From Catalimonadaceae bacterium JC749 (GTDB lineage: Bacteria; Bacteroidota; Bacteroidia; Cytophagales; Cyclobacteriaceae), in the NCBI GenBank assembly GCA_021730635.1, contig JAJNNC010000009.1, forward strand, positions 248,001 through 312,000: DNA of 64,000 nucleotides. Reading direction: 5' to 3'. The notes beneath the pieces are model-generated. The model saw nothing but the letters and a program-made list of their open reading frames with translations, was not told where the DNA came from and did not search any database. Below, piece after piece: positions 45,847 through 55,812 of this stretch. Every line of letters begins with the position of its first letter. The stretch's first letter is position 1. The position numbers and the translations under genes are program-made.

Positions 45847-47519
45847 TCAATCATTGAAGCACTTTTGCTGCCTTTCTTTACCCAAACAGTATATTCACCA
45901 AAATCTTTGTTGAGACGATAATTATTTCTGATAAAATCATCCAGCAAGGTTATGCCACTACTCTTTCCACTTTTATTCACTGTTTCTACCCGTGTCTCTT
46001 CTTTGAGCACAATCACCTTCACACCGGATGAAGCAATGTCATGGACAATTTGTTGCTGTACTTCCCGAGTGGTGGCTACTCCGGGATGCAGTTCATAATA
46101 TTTGGTAGGACTCTCCCGGTTGGAGAGAAAATAAAATAATACATCATTGGTAAAGATACGATCGTGTCGTGTATTTCCCACAAAGATCTTTTCATGTTCC
46201 GGCACCAGTGAATGGACATACCGTATCACTTCTTTGTATTCGGCCCCTCTTTCATCCCATTGTATATGTTCCGCCCTCGGTATGTTTAAGGTTTCTTTTT
46301 GACCAAATCCACTTTCTTTCATATTGACCGATTCGCTCCAGAAAGGACGAATCAGTGTGGGAATCGCCAACAGATACAAAAAAAGGCAGGCCATCCGGTT
46401 GATGGTGCTATTGGATATAGCTTTGTATACATTGGTTAACACTACGAAAAAGACAATAATGGCCACCACATAGGTGGGCATCAAATGAAGATATAAGGAT
46501 CTGACGGCTACTTTCGTAAAAAAAAGTGATCCAAGAACCAGTAAACCAAAATTCCCCCAGAACATTTTGCTTTGCCTATAACCAGAATGGTTCAGGCTTC
46601 GGATAATTAATTGTAATAAAAGAGCAGCATACACGATCAGGGGGAAATAAAGGTAAATCCTGTTTAGATTTTCCTTCAGATAACCATCGATGGTAGCGTT
46701 TTCGGCTATTTGCTGAAAATGCGCATAGGTGATAAAGGGCGGTGGGAAAGGTATTTCTCTATAATCAGCGTATATATAGAGTGGAAAAATTATCAAATCC
46801 CTGATGAGTACCTCCAGGGGCACGTGGATCATGAAATATATAGCCACGGGCATGAAAACCGCGGCTGTTCCCACAGTCAGTCTGAGAAAATTTTTAATAG
46901 CGATGCGGAGATTCTCATTCTCAGTAGGATGGCCGTAAAATATTTTAGAAAAGACTATAATGACTGTTTCAGACAAAAATACATAAAAGCCAAAATCGTG
47001 GCGGAACAAAGCAGTCATACCGACCATTGCTCCGGCCCAGTAAAGCAGCTTTTTATCTTTATGTAAAAGATAGCGCAGGAAGAAATTAAAACTAGCCAGA
47101 CTACACAACAAAGTGGGATAGATAACATAGCCAAAAAAATCGAAGGAGGAAAGCCAGACCGCAGCAAAGAAAAAAGCCAGTAAAGCATACATTTTAGGTA
47201 ATAGCTTTCTGGCAATCAGAAAAGAAAAGATAGCAATACCTATCATTAACAGGATAGACGTTACTCTTTCTACCAATAAGGAAGGACTAAAAATTTTAAA
47301 GACAAAGGCATACAGGTAATAATTGCCCGGCATATACACCGTCCAGAAATCCCGGTAAGGCAAGGCTCCTTCCAACACCAGGGAAGCCCCATAGACGGTA
47401 ACCCCTTCATCATACACTTTGAGCCCCTCAAAAGCATCAGCTGAAATAAAAAATAGAGAAAAAAGAAGGATTAAGATGAACCACAGAACTTCCTGCTTCT
47501 TAACAATAGCCAACTCCAT
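45771..47519 (-). CDS. GT-C type membrane glycosyltransferase (family 39-like)
   Basis: 582-residue multi-spanning protein. The first periplasmic loop contains YDEGVTVYGASLVLEGALPY and then RDFWTVYMPGNYYLYA, the acidic motif pattern of polyprenyl-phosphate-sugar-dependent GT-C enzymes. About 10-12 helices follow. A soluble C-terminal domain lies from about residue 410. It should transfer a sugar from a lipid carrier on the outer face of the inner membrane. The acceptor is unknown. The gene is alone, convergent with the lipoprotein gene and overlapping it by 76 bp. Confidence 0.82.
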   Translation of the reverse strand: MELAIVKKQEVLWFILILLFSLFFISADAFEGLKVYDEGVTVYGASLVLEGALPYRDFWTVYMPGNYYLYAFVFKIFSPSLLVERVTSILLMIGIAIFSFLIARKLLPKMYALLAFFFAAVWLSSFDFFGYVIYPTLLCSLASFNFFLRYLLHKDKKLLYWAGAMVGMTALFRHDFGFYVFLSETVIIVFSKIFYGHPTENENLRIAIKNFLRLTVGTAAVFMPVAIYFMIHVPLEVLIRDLIIFPLYIYADYREIPFPPPFITYAHFQQIAENATIDGYLKENLNRIYLYFPLIVYAALLLQLIIRSLNHSGYRQSKMFWGNFGLLVLGSLFFTKVAVRSLYLHLMPTYVVAIIVFFVVLTNVYKAISNSTINRMACLFLYLLAIPTLIRPFWSESVNMKESGFGQKETLNIPRAEHIQWDERGAEYKEVIRYVHSLVPEHEKIFVGNTRHDRIFTNDVLFYFLSNRESPTKYYELHPGVATTREVQQQIVHDIASSGVKVIVLKEETRVETVNKSGKSSGITLLDDFIRNNYRLNKDFGEYTVWVKKGSKSASMIDQRTISNTSSSVNLKRANLGNRLAR

Positions 47520-47611
47520 CTATCAGTAAAAAAATTAGACTTTAAATGATTGAAAAAATTGCCTGACAGGCACAATTATTTTATTCTACAACAGCAAATA
47601 TATAGGACTCC

Positions 47612-49264
47612 TCATATTTTCACGAATTTTTTTCTTTCTTTAAACCTGCCAGCACTGATACTGTATATGTAAACGCCGGGTTTCCAGGAAGATAGGTCGA
47701 GGTGAAAATAATGTTCACCTGCCTGCTTCTGCTCATTGAGTACCCGTTTCATCAGAGGGCCTGATACATCATAAATGGAAAATTCCACCCAGACTGTTGC
47801 ATTAATTTTAAAACCAAATTGCACCAAACTTTTGACAGGATTAGGGGTACAATCTTTCAATCCATATCTCTCCGTTAAAAATTCCTCCCGGTCTCCCATG
47901 ATAATATCACGGATCACTGGAATTTTATTTTCTCCCTGCACATAATCGTAAAAGCGGGTTTGCTGTAAAACCTGGTCCTCTCCTTTCATCCAATCCTGCA
48001 TGATAGCCCCGTATACCTGACGGTAATCATGTTGCATGCGAAGATTATTCCTCTCCAGATTGCTTAAATCCGGACTGACACCTATGATGCCAGGGTTTAC
48101 ATGTTTTCCTATGACAAACAGGGGCGCTGATGTGCCATGGTCTGTACCCCAGCTACCATTAGAAGCCGCCCGCCGGCCAAACTCGGACATAGTGACAGTG
48201 AGTACCCGATCTTCCAGTCCCAAAGCTTTCAAATCTTCCTGAAATGCTCTGAGCGACTCCGACAGATGATACAGCAGGGCTGCATGGGTTCCCATACTGG
48301 CATCATAACTCTCTACCTGTGAGGCATGGGTATCAAAACCACCAATTCTGGCCAGATATATTTTTGTCTTCGCCCCTCCGCTGATCAGCCGGGCAATCAT
48401 CTTAAGCTGTGTCCCTATCCCATTTCTCAGCGAAGAGGCAGGCGCATTATAGGGGTAGAGCTCCGGATACGTTACCTTCTGACTATTACTCCCTTTTTCA
48501 TAGATCTCTTTCAGACGACCTGCATATTGATTTGATTTTTTTTCTATATCCATGATCCATTGCAGCTCATGACCATAATAGGTATTCGCCACGGAGGCAG
48601 GGGGCTCCCCTCCTACACTGTTGATGAGATCATAAAATTGCTGTGGATTATCAATGGATACTGCTGTAGGGATACCATTCGCCCGGTGAAATGCCAAAGA
48701 AACAGCACTGCCGATCTCCAACCCAAGGGGATCGGGCATGTCTGAAGTAGGATAATCCTGAGGATACCCCGGATACAAATAGTCTAAATATCTTCCCATC
48801 CAGCCTGAACCTATGTATTCGTCATAGTCTCCACCCATAAACCAGATATCACGACTTCGGAAATGGGACTGGTTGAGATTTTCATAAGCCACTCCCTGAA
48901 TGATAGATACTTTTCCCTGATCATATAAATCCTTGATGCCGGTCATATCCGGGTGTAGGCCAGCCTGTTTTTGAGTGGATAATGTCGTATCCAACGTGAT
49001 ATATTTTCTCTTTCCATGATCGGGAAGAGCAATATTGGGCCTTAGATGATAATACTGGGCATATTGCTCTATAGGAATCACTGTATTTAACCCATCGTTG
49101 CCCCCATGCAACTGAATGATGACCAACACCCTGTCGTTGTCTGAAGTAGCCGCTATTCTTTGCAACTCCCCTTGTTTTCCCAAAGTTGTTAAGGGAATAC
49201 CATTGATGAGGACCGGCATGCTGGCCATCCATGGCAATTTTTTTAAAAACGCTCTTCTTTTCAT
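47612..49264 (-). CDS. DUF1501 protein with T9SS C-terminal sorting domain
   Basis: 550-residue secreted protein. The N-terminus (MKRRAFLKKLPWMASMP) is a Tat-like leader. The DUF1501 body includes VIIQLHGGNDGLNTVIPI (about 48-65) and TVTMSEFGRRAASNGSWGTD (about 354-373), a sulfatase/phosphatase-like layout with unknown activity. The last 80 residues, from about NPVKSLVQFGFKI to GRFKERKKFVKI, form a type A T9SS sorting domain, so it is exported and probably cell-surface attached. It follows the DUF1800 gene by 14 bp in the same direction, a widespread pairing. Confidence 0.9.
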   Translation of the reverse strand: MKRRAFLKKLPWMASMPVLINGIPLTTLGKQGELQRIAATSDNDRVLVIIQLHGGNDGLNTVIPIEQYAQYYHLRPNIALPDHGKRKYITLDTTLSTQKQAGLHPDMTGIKDLYDQGKVSIIQGVAYENLNQSHFRSRDIWFMGGDYDEYIGSGWMGRYLDYLYPGYPQDYPTSDMPDPLGLEIGSAVSLAFHRANGIPTAVSIDNPQQFYDLINSVGGEPPASVANTYYGHELQWIMDIEKKSNQYAGRLKEIYEKGSNSQKVTYPELYPYNAPASSLRNGIGTQLKMIARLISGGAKTKIYLARIGGFDTHASQVESYDASMGTHAALLYHLSESLRAFQEDLKALGLEDRVLTVTMSEFGRRAASNGSWGTDHGTSAPLFVIGKHVNPGIIGVSPDLSNLERNNLRMQHDYRQVYGAIMQDWMKGEDQVLQQTRFYDYVQGENKIPVIRDIIMGDREEFLTERYGLKDCTPNPVKSLVQFGFKINATVWVEFSIYDVSGPLMKRVLNEQKQAGEHYFHLDLSSWKPGVYIYSISAGRFKERKKFVKI

Positions 49265-49278
49265 GCTTGTCTCATTTT

Positions 49279-50934
49279 TCAGGATAATTGATATTCAGGC
49301 GATTGCATAATGGTATTTACCAGATTCTCAAGCTGTATTCGTACCGCACTGTCATCGCCGGTGGCCTGGAACCTTTGCCACTCTTTTTTCCAATTGATTT
49401 CTGATAAATCGTCCAGTAAGATGACTTTCAAAAAATAATCGAACCGCTCTGTTGTGATAATTTCCGGTAACAGATAACCTAGCAGTTCTTCCACCAACAG
49501 TCTTGCATTTTCAGGGTCCGTGATGTTGTTGGGTTGCTTCACATACTCCACTATGTCCAATCGAAAAAGCATCTCATCATTTTCATTCCTGATTCCCTGT
49601 ATGATATGTTTTGAATACTCATACCGCCGGGCTAGATAATTGGCACTGATCCAGTTACGGTGAAATGCAGGACTTTGGTGGTAGGCCGGATATCCAGCTA
49701 CTTCGAAGGGCTCATAAAAATCCAGGCCCTGCCAGCGCAATGGTTTTAAAATACCCGACTCATAGGCCTGGTAATATTGTTCTATAGGGTCACTTGCCTG
49801 TGGAAGATTTACCTGGAAGAATCTCAGTGAGCCTACAACCAGTTCCAGAGGAGATTTGATCATCGCACCCACCACATTATCTTCTGGCAGATGATTATCC
49901 GCATCGTAAAAGTGCTGACTTGTGAATAATGCCTGTAAGACCGGTTCTATGGCGTAATTATTTTCTAACAGGATCTCCGCCATAGGTGCTATCACCTTCG
50001 CTTCTGTTTCTTCTGAAATTTGATAGTATACAAAAAACCGGTATAATTTTCTGGAGAAATGCCTGGCTGTTTCTGGTTTGGCAAAAACCATGTCTACCAA
50101 CTGATTAATTTCATCCTCAGCCGCTTCTTCGGTGGCTAGCCCATTCGCAGTTTGGGAAGGTGCAATGGTTTGATGCTCAAAAGCATGGCTGAATGTTTTT
50201 ACACTAGCATCATGGCGACTCGCCAAACCGTTACCGTCTGTTTTTAACAAAGCTTGAGATAAGCCAGTCTCAGGGTCTGTATGCGTAAAATTTTTATCCT
50301 CCTGATACCCGGAAAATATTTTGGCAGCTTCGATAATATCATCCTCCGTATAATGAGTATAATCGCTGGGCCCTATCTGGGGACCTTTTCCGATGGTATA
50401 CAACTCTAAAAATTCTCTGGCGAAGTTTTCATTAGGTCGGCCAGCTTCATTGAGATCTCCATCCAGAAAGCGCAACATGGCATTATCCAGACAAATCTTT
50501 TTGCTCAACACTTTCAGGTTACCTAAAGCAAAATGCCTGAAAAGCCTGATCTGATAATAAATGGATTGGCTGTAGCTTATCCTGGATTCTATGGTAGTAA
50601 AATGAGTGTGCAGGAAATAGGACAATTTGGGAATAACAGAAAGAGGTGAGTGTACCATTTCATCAATCCACCATGCTTTCAGGTGTTGTTTTAGAGCGTC
50701 ATGGTCCACTTTTTCCCCTTCCAAGGAACGGTTAATCCAGGTTTGCCCAGTGTCGGGATCAATGGGATCAGGTAAAGGAGGTAGCGCTTTGAGCAAATCG
50801 GCAAGTGCCTCTTCCGGAGTTTTCTCAGCAAAAGTATCAATTTCCCTTTTGGTAGGGCCGAAGGTGATTCTTCTCAGCAGATGAGCGGCATATTTCTTTC
50901 CTAATTTGCCCTGAAAAGCAGTAAGTGAAGCCAT
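49279..50934 (-). CDS. DUF1800 family protein
   Basis: 551 residues from the ATG at 50934 (MASLTAFQGKLGKKYAAHLL); an upstream start at 50967 would lie on top of a possible -7 element. DUF1800 hallmarks are HLLRRITFGPTKREID near the N-terminus, GRPNENFAREFLELYTIGKG (about 167-186) and the repeated helical FSRKLYRFFVYYQ segment. There is no clear signal peptide. It is located 14 bp upstream of the DUF1501 gene. DUF1800/DUF1501 pairs are common in Bacteroidota and Planctomycetota, but their reaction is not known. Confidence 0.9.
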   Translation of the reverse strand: MASLTAFQGKLGKKYAAHLLRRITFGPTKREIDTFAEKTPEEALADLLKALPPLPDPIDPDTGQTWINRSLEGEKVDHDALKQHLKAWWIDEMVHSPLSVIPKLSYFLHTHFTTIESRISYSQSIYYQIRLFRHFALGNLKVLSKKICLDNAMLRFLDGDLNEAGRPNENFAREFLELYTIGKGPQIGPSDYTHYTEDDIIEAAKIFSGYQEDKNFTHTDPETGLSQALLKTDGNGLASRHDASVKTFSHAFEHQTIAPSQTANGLATEEAAEDEINQLVDMVFAKPETARHFSRKLYRFFVYYQISEETEAKVIAPMAEILLENNYAIEPVLQALFTSQHFYDADNHLPEDNVVGAMIKSPLELVVGSLRFFQVNLPQASDPIEQYYQAYESGILKPLRWQGLDFYEPFEVAGYPAYHQSPAFHRNWISANYLARRYEYSKHIIQGIRNENDEMLFRLDIVEYVKQPNNITDPENARLLVEELLGYLLPEIITTERFDYFLKVILLDDLSEINWKKEWQRFQATGDDSAVRIQLENLVNTIMQSPEYQLS

Positions 50935-50964
50935 AGGAAACCCAGTTGGTTTCGAGCATGCCTC

Positions 50965-50972
50965 CAAAAATA
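50965..50972 (-). promoter_or_regulatory. possible -7 element of the DUF1800-DUF1501 operon
   Basis: On the minus strand the octamer TATTTTTG matches TAnnTTTG. The expected TTTG at -33 is replaced by a weaker sequence, so the call rests on one element and its position about 31 bp before the start. Confidence 0.35.
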
Positions 50973-51156
50973 ATACTGTACTATATAGAAATAGTTAATA
51001 TTTTTATAAAAATAGCACAAACTTTCTTAATGCAAGTGAATGATAATTCGAATTTGCTTCATGGCTAAGATAAGCTTTATCCTCAGCGTTTTGATGATAG
51101 GTAAAGCCACCGCTAACCGATTTTACCTCACGGTTGCTGCAAAAACGAGAAAAATA

Positions 51157-52146
51157 TTACCACTGCTTGTGGATGTTTGCTCTTAAATACTGATCATAGA
51201 TGTGCTGTACTTCCTGTAGTTCCTCAGCATTTAGCGCGGGTATCTCGCTTGCCTTCACATTCTCTGTAACCTGCTCAGGGCTGGAAGCTCCGGCAATGAC
51301 TGTACTCACTTCCGGAAACATGAGCACCCAGCGCAAAGCCATGAGGGCCAGGGAATCCTTTCTTGTCTTGAAAACCTCTTTCAGGGCATCTACGGCTTTC
51401 AATCCCTGATGGAAGTCTACTCCAGAAAATGTTTCCCCTTTATCAAAAGCTTCTCCCTGCCTGTTGAAATGGCGATGATCATCTTTCCCAAAAGTGGTTT
51501 TTTCAGACATTTTTCCTGAAAGCAGTCCACTCGCCAGGGGTACTCTGGCAATAATGCCAATATCATTTTCAGCAGCAAGTGAAAAAAATGCTTCGGCGGG
51601 CTTCAGGCGAAACATATTAAAGATAATCTGCACAGATACTACATTAGGGTAACTGATGGCTTTCCTGGCTTCTTCTACTTTCTCTACGCTAACCCCCAAA
51701 TGCTTAATTTTTCCATCCTGTTTCAGTTGATCGAAAATTTCAAAATATTCAGGACGATCGTAGATTTCGGTCGGTGGACAATGCAGTTGAATTAAATCAA
51801 TAGTATCCACCTTCATGTTCCTAAGGCTGTCTTCTACCATCCGTACCAGTTTCTCAGGAGAAAACTGTGAAGGTATATGTGGCTGAATTCTTCTCCCACA
51901 TTTGGTAGCCAGATACACCTCCTCTCTTCTTTCTTTCACAACTTTTGCCACTGTGGCTTCACTTAAACCCTCTGAATATACATCGGCTGTATCAATAAAA
52001 TTAACTCCAGCATCAATAGCCTCATGTATTATTTTTTCAGCGTTTTTTTGGTCAAATGGCTCCCCCCACTTCCCGCCAACCTGCCAGGTACCTAAGGATA
52101 TTTCTGATATGGATAATCCGGATTTTCCTAATTTTCTGTAATTCAT
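51157..52146 (-). CDS. aldo/keto reductase
   Basis: 329-residue NADPH-dependent oxidoreductase of the AKR superfamily. The catalytic tetrad is visible: Asp52 and Tyr57 in DTADVYSEG, Lys82 in ATKCGR, and His in IQLHCPP near residue 125. The start LGKSGLSISEISLGTWQVGG is typical. The C-terminal cofactor region has TVIAGASSPEQVTENV. The gene is isolated between DUF1800 and the divergent serine hydrolase. The substrate is unknown. Confidence 0.94.
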   Translation of the reverse strand: MNYRKLGKSGLSISEISLGTWQVGGKWGEPFDQKNAEKIIHEAIDAGVNFIDTADVYSEGLSEATVAKVVKERREEVYLATKCGRRIQPHIPSQFSPEKLVRMVEDSLRNMKVDTIDLIQLHCPPTEIYDRPEYFEIFDQLKQDGKIKHLGVSVEKVEEARKAISYPNVVSVQIIFNMFRLKPAEAFFSLAAENDIGIIARVPLASGLLSGKMSEKTTFGKDDHRHFNRQGEAFDKGETFSGVDFHQGLKAVDALKEVFKTRKDSLALMALRWVLMFPEVSTVIAGASSPEQVTENVKASEIPALNAEELQEVQHIYDQYLRANIHKQW

Positions 52147-52261
52147 GACTAGGGGTTTTCTTAAAAAATTATCATTTAGCGAACTAATACATTTATTTTT
52201 TCCTATAAAAGTATATTAATTGCGTATTGAATTTGATTAACTCACTAAAGGATATTCTGTT

Positions 52262-53434
52262 TTGATTAGCCGTAAAGTTATTGTTTTCTTAACACTATGC
52301 ATGACCGTTATTTTTTCTGCCTGCCAGAAAAACAGAGTGGAGCGAGCTCCGGTCATTGTTGAGGACACCACCACGCAAGACTCTACTACCGTTGTCACAT
52401 TAGATCCAGCGCAGCAAGAACTGTTTGAGCAAAAAGCCGCTCGAATTGACTCCTTCTTTTCTCATTATTACAAGCATGGTATGTTCAATGGCACCGTGTT
52501 ATTTGCAGAAAATGGTAATGTAATTTACGAAAATGCCTTTGGCTATGCTGATTTTCGTGCCAAGGATACCCTCACCATTCATACCCCCTTTCAGTTGGCC
52601 TCCGTTTCCAAACCACTGACAGCATTGGCCATCTTGTTGCTGAAAGAAAAAAAATACCTTTCACTGGAGGACAGTGTGCAAAAGTTTTTTCCCAATTTTC
52701 CGTACCCTGGCATCACGGTACGCATGCTGCTCACCCACCGTTCTGGCTTGCCTAATTATATGTATTTTGCCGATGAGCTCTGGCATGACCGTAAACAGCC
52801 CATCTCCAACCAGGATGTCCTCTGCCTGATGGAAACCTATCATCCTGATATCTATTACCGGCCTAATTATCATTACAACTACTGCAACACCAATTATACT
52901 ATTCTGGCATCCATCATTGAAAAAGCATCCAGAATGCCCTATGACCGGTTTATGAAAAATTACATTTTCAATGCCCTTGGCATGACTCATACTACTGTCT
53001 ACAGTTCCTTTAATGGCCGGGAATTAGACAGTGTTGCTGTTGGCTATACCCGCACCAACCGGAAAGCAGAAGATACTTATCTGAATGGCGTCATGGGAGA
53101 CAAAGGTATTTATTCTACGGTAGATGATCTTTTCAAGCTGGATCAGGCCCTTTATGATGGAACTTTAATTAGTAAAAGTACATTGGAAGAAGCTTTTACT
53201 CCTTACCATCCTGAATTGTATGACCATGACAATTACGGTTTAGGTTGGCGGATTAACACCAGGCCGGACTGCAGTCAGATTGTCTTTCACAGTGGGTGGT
53301 GGAAAGGTTTCAGAACCCATTTCATTCGTATCCTGGATAAGAAGCAGACCATTATTGTCTTGGCCAACACAGACGGTAGCAAATATGTGAGCACCAGAAA
53401 CTTACTTGACTTAATGCAAGAAGAGTCCATATAA
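52262..53434 (+). CDS. serine hydrolase of the beta-lactamase/esterase family, lipoprotein
   Basis: 390-residue class C-like serine hydrolase. The start is TTG at 52262; it gives a signal peptide ending in VIFSAC (Cys21), and no ATG precedes this in frame. The nucleophile Ser114 and Lys117 are in SVSK. The YxN-type motif lies in YNYCNTNYT near residue 207. The third motif is HSGWWKGF. Members hydrolyse peptides or esters rather than antibiotics as a rule. The protease gene downstream starts 13 bp later, same strand. Confidence 0.88.
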   Translation: MISRKVIVFLTLCMTVIFSACQKNRVERAPVIVEDTTTQDSTTVVTLDPAQQELFEQKAARIDSFFSHYYKHGMFNGTVLFAENGNVIYENAFGYADFRAKDTLTIHTPFQLASVSKPLTALAILLLKEKKYLSLEDSVQKFFPNFPYPGITVRMLLTHRSGLPNYMYFADELWHDRKQPISNQDVLCLMETYHPDIYYRPNYHYNYCNTNYTILASIIEKASRMPYDRFMKNYIFNALGMTHTTVYSSFNGRELDSVAVGYTRTNRKAEDTYLNGVMGDKGIYSTVDDLFKLDQALYDGTLISKSTLEEAFTPYHPELYDHDNYGLGWRINTRPDCSQIVFHSGWWKGFRTHFIRILDKKQTIIVLANTDGSKYVSTRNLLDLMQEESI

Positions 53435-53447
53435 AAATCCAATTTGC

Positions 53448-53906
53448 ATGAAAAGAATACCTCCTATCATCATTGGCAGCCGTGATAAAATTGATATTCC
53501 TGAATTTGCTCTTTTTGATCTACCCTGTAAAATTGATACAGGTGCCGCTACCTCAGCCATTCACTGCCATCATGTAAAACTCCTGCAAGTAAATGGGGTA
53601 GAAACTATATCATTTCGCTTACTGGACCCATCCCACGATGCCTATAACCATAAAGAATTCAGAACCTCAAAATTTATTGAGAAAAAGATAAAAAGTTCTT
53701 TTGGAGACATAGAGTACCGTTATACTATCAATTGTCAGGTTACCTTATTCGGCCGTACCTTCAATGCCGATTTTACGCTGGCTGACCGTGAAAACATGCG
53801 GTATCCGGTGTTATTAGGAAGAAGACTGCTGCGTAAGCGATTTGTCGTAGATGTGTCAAAATCCAATTTATCTTATAAGCAAAAAATTAAAAGCGATCAT
53901 CAGTAA
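53448..53906 (+). CDS. retropepsin-like aspartic protease (Zn_protease/RimK-associated family)
   Basis: 152-residue protein of the family once called ATP-dependent zinc protease. The catalytic aspartate motif KIDTGAATSAIH (Asp30) is near the N-terminus. YPVLLGRRLLRKRFVVDV near the C-terminus is the matching second part. Homologues are often adjacent to rimK, which is not seen here. It overlaps the convergent rarA gene by 7 bp. Confidence 0.88.
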   Translation: MKRIPPIIIGSRDKIDIPEFALFDLPCKIDTGAATSAIHCHHVKLLQVNGVETISFRLLDPSHDAYNHKEFRTSKFIEKKIKSSFGDIEYRYTINCQVTLFGRTFNADFTLADRENMRYPVLLGRRLLRKRFVVDVSKSNLSYKQKIKSDHQ

Positions 53907-55168
53907 CCATACTTTTCATGCCATATGGATTTTAATCGCTTTCTGATCTCAGCTTCTCTCGGATTTTCCCCTGGATCATACAATTTGGTAGCCGCGATGG
54001 ATTCAGGCAAATACTCCTGTTCAACGAAATTTCCAGGATAATCATGGGCATACAAATAACCCGATCCATACCCCATCTCTTTCATCAGGCGTGTTGGCGC
54101 ATTCCTCAGGTGTAATGGTATAGGCAGGTCACCAGTGTTGGATACTACCTGTTTGGCTTCCTGAATGGCTCTATAGCTGGCATTGCTTTTGGAGGAAGAC
54201 GCTAAATAAGTAGTACACTGTGATAAGATAATTTCTGCTTCAGGATACCCTACAAAACTGACGGCCTGGAAAGTAGTCGTAGCCATTACCAATGCGGTTG
54301 GATTGGCATTTCCTATATCTTCGGAAGCTAAAATAACCAGACGGCGGGCAATAAATTTAGGATCTTCTCCTCCGGCGATCATTCTGGCCAGATAATAGAC
54401 AGCCGCATTAGGATCACTCCCTCGGATAGACTTAATAAAGGCAGAAATGATATCATAATGTTGTTCACCCTGTTTATCATACATGGCTGTCCGGCTTTGG
54501 GCAGCTGCCATTACTTTTTCATTGTTGATCCTAACAACAGTCTCTTCTTCACTCATTACTGTAATTTCTAATAAGTTTAGAAGCTTACGGGCATCACCCC
54601 CTGAAAGTCTGAGTAAGGCTTCACTCTCCTCTACATGAATTTCTTTTTGGCGTAGTTTTTCATCGGCTGATATGGCATGGTCAACCAGTGATAACAAATC
54701 TTCTTGTGCCAACTCATGCAAACGGTACACCTGACAGCGGGAGAGTAAGGCAGCATTCACTTCAAAGGAAGGATTTTCTGTGGTGGCTCCGATCAAAGTC
54801 AGAATGCCTTTTTCCACAGCACCTAACAGGGCATCTTGCTGTGATTTGTTAAAACGATGAATTTCATCGATGAATAGAATAGATTTTGTATAACTCCGGG
54901 CTTTTTGAATGACATCCCGGATCTCTTTAACGCCAGCGCTGATCGCACTCAGAAACGATATATTGGCTTTTATCTGGTTAGCCAAAACAATGGCTAAAGT
55001 AGTTTTTCCAACGCCTGGAGGTCCCCAGAAAATCATGGAGGGTAAAAATCCGGTCTTTAACAAACCTCTTAATACACCTTGTGATCCTACCAGATGAGGT
55101 TGCCCGATAATCTCATCAAGGCTTTGAGGGCGTAGTCTTTCCGCTAATGGTTGATTGACATTAAACAA
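53900..55168 (-). CDS. rarA: replication-associated recombination protein RarA
   Basis: 422-residue AAA+ clamp-loader-like ATPase acting at stalled replication forks. Walker [10 protein letters not shown] is at about residues 50-58, with Walker [10 protein letters not shown] about 98-106 and the sensor-1 region [20 protein letters not shown] about 127-146. The C-terminal MgsA-type tetramerisation domain includes [20 protein letters not shown]. The N-terminus ([20 protein letters not shown]) is typical. It is a single gene, overlapping the upstream-strand protease gene by 7 bp. Confidence 0.96.
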   Translation of the reverse strand: MFNVNQPLAERLRPQSLDEIIGQPHLVGSQGVLRGLLKTGFLPSMIFWGPPGVGKTTLAIVLANQIKANISFLSAISAGVKEIRDVIQKARSYTKSILFIDEIHRFNKSQQDALLGAVEKGILTLIGATTENPSFEVNAALLSRCQVYRLHELAQEDLLSLVDHAISADEKLRQKEIHVEESEALLRLSGGDARKLLNLLEITVMSEEETVVRINNEKVMAAAQSRTAMYDKQGEQHYDIISAFIKSIRGSDPNAAVYYLARMIAGGEDPKFIARRLVILASEDIGNANPTALVMATTTFQAVSFVGYPEAEIILSQCTTYLASSSKSNASYRAIQEAKQVVSNTGDLPIPLHLRNAPTRLMKEMGYGSGYLYAHDYPGNFVEQEYLPESIAATKLYDPGENPREAEIRKRLKSIWHEKYGY

Positions 55169-55200
55169 GGTTCTGACACTTAAAAAATTATTTTCAAACT

Positions 55201-55232
55201 TTTGTTAATATAATTATTTTAATATATTTTTG
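55201..55232 (+). promoter_or_regulatory. vegetative Bacteroidota promoter for the DUF2062 gene
   Basis: TTTG at 55201-55204, a 20 bp spacer, TATTTTTG at 55225-55232. The predicted start is about 55238, 31 nt before the ATG at 55269. Confidence 0.65.
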
Positions 55233-55268
55233 AACTAAAATGTTACTTATGTTATATTTTTTAAAAAA

Positions 55269-55742
55269 ATGAATAAAATAATTAAATACTGCAAAGAGTT
55301 AGTACAGACCAATGCCTCTCCTGCCTCCATCGCATTGGGATTTGCTATGGGCACTTTTATAGCCATATTGCCTACACCAGGATTTGGTATTTTTATCGGT
55401 TTATTTTTAGCCATTATTTTCAAAAGAATCAATAAAATAGGATTAATTGCTGCTTTCTCCATTTGGAATCCTCTACTCTTATTACCCACCTACTGGGTAT
55501 GTTATCTTCTCGGTGATTTAATTTTTCAACCCGATCCAATGTTAAAATTTGATATCGAGATTGTCAATCAAATATATCACTATTCAGGAAAGTTTTTAAT
55601 AGGGAATTTCTTTATAGCCCTCACTGTGGCTGCTCTCAGTTATTATTTAGTTTTTTATATAGTTTCCTTACACAGAGAAAGGAAAAGCTGGAAAGGGATT
55701 TTTAACTTTTTCTGGATTAATCAATTTAATAAAGCGAAATAA
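55269..55742 (+). CDS. DUF2062 domain membrane protein
   Basis: 157-residue protein with three likely membrane helices: about residues 20-40, 41-65 and 110-130. The DUF2062 signature NASPASIALGFAMGTFIAIL, then PTPGFGIFIGLFLAIIF, fits exactly. The function is unknown. It has its own promoter. It is followed 70 bp later by the DprE1-like gene, with which it could be co-transcribed. Confidence 0.87.
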   Translation: MNKIIKYCKELVQTNASPASIALGFAMGTFIAILPTPGFGIFIGLFLAIIFKRINKIGLIAAFSIWNPLLLLPTYWVCYLLGDLIFQPDPMLKFDIEIVNQIYHYSGKFLIGNFFIALTVAALSYYLVFYIVSLHRERKSWKGIFNFFWINQFNKAK

Positions 55743-55812
55743 TAAAGAAATATTCGCTTAAAATTGTTAAATAGTGTAATTTGCCATTTACAGAATATTA
55801 TAAATATTCAAT

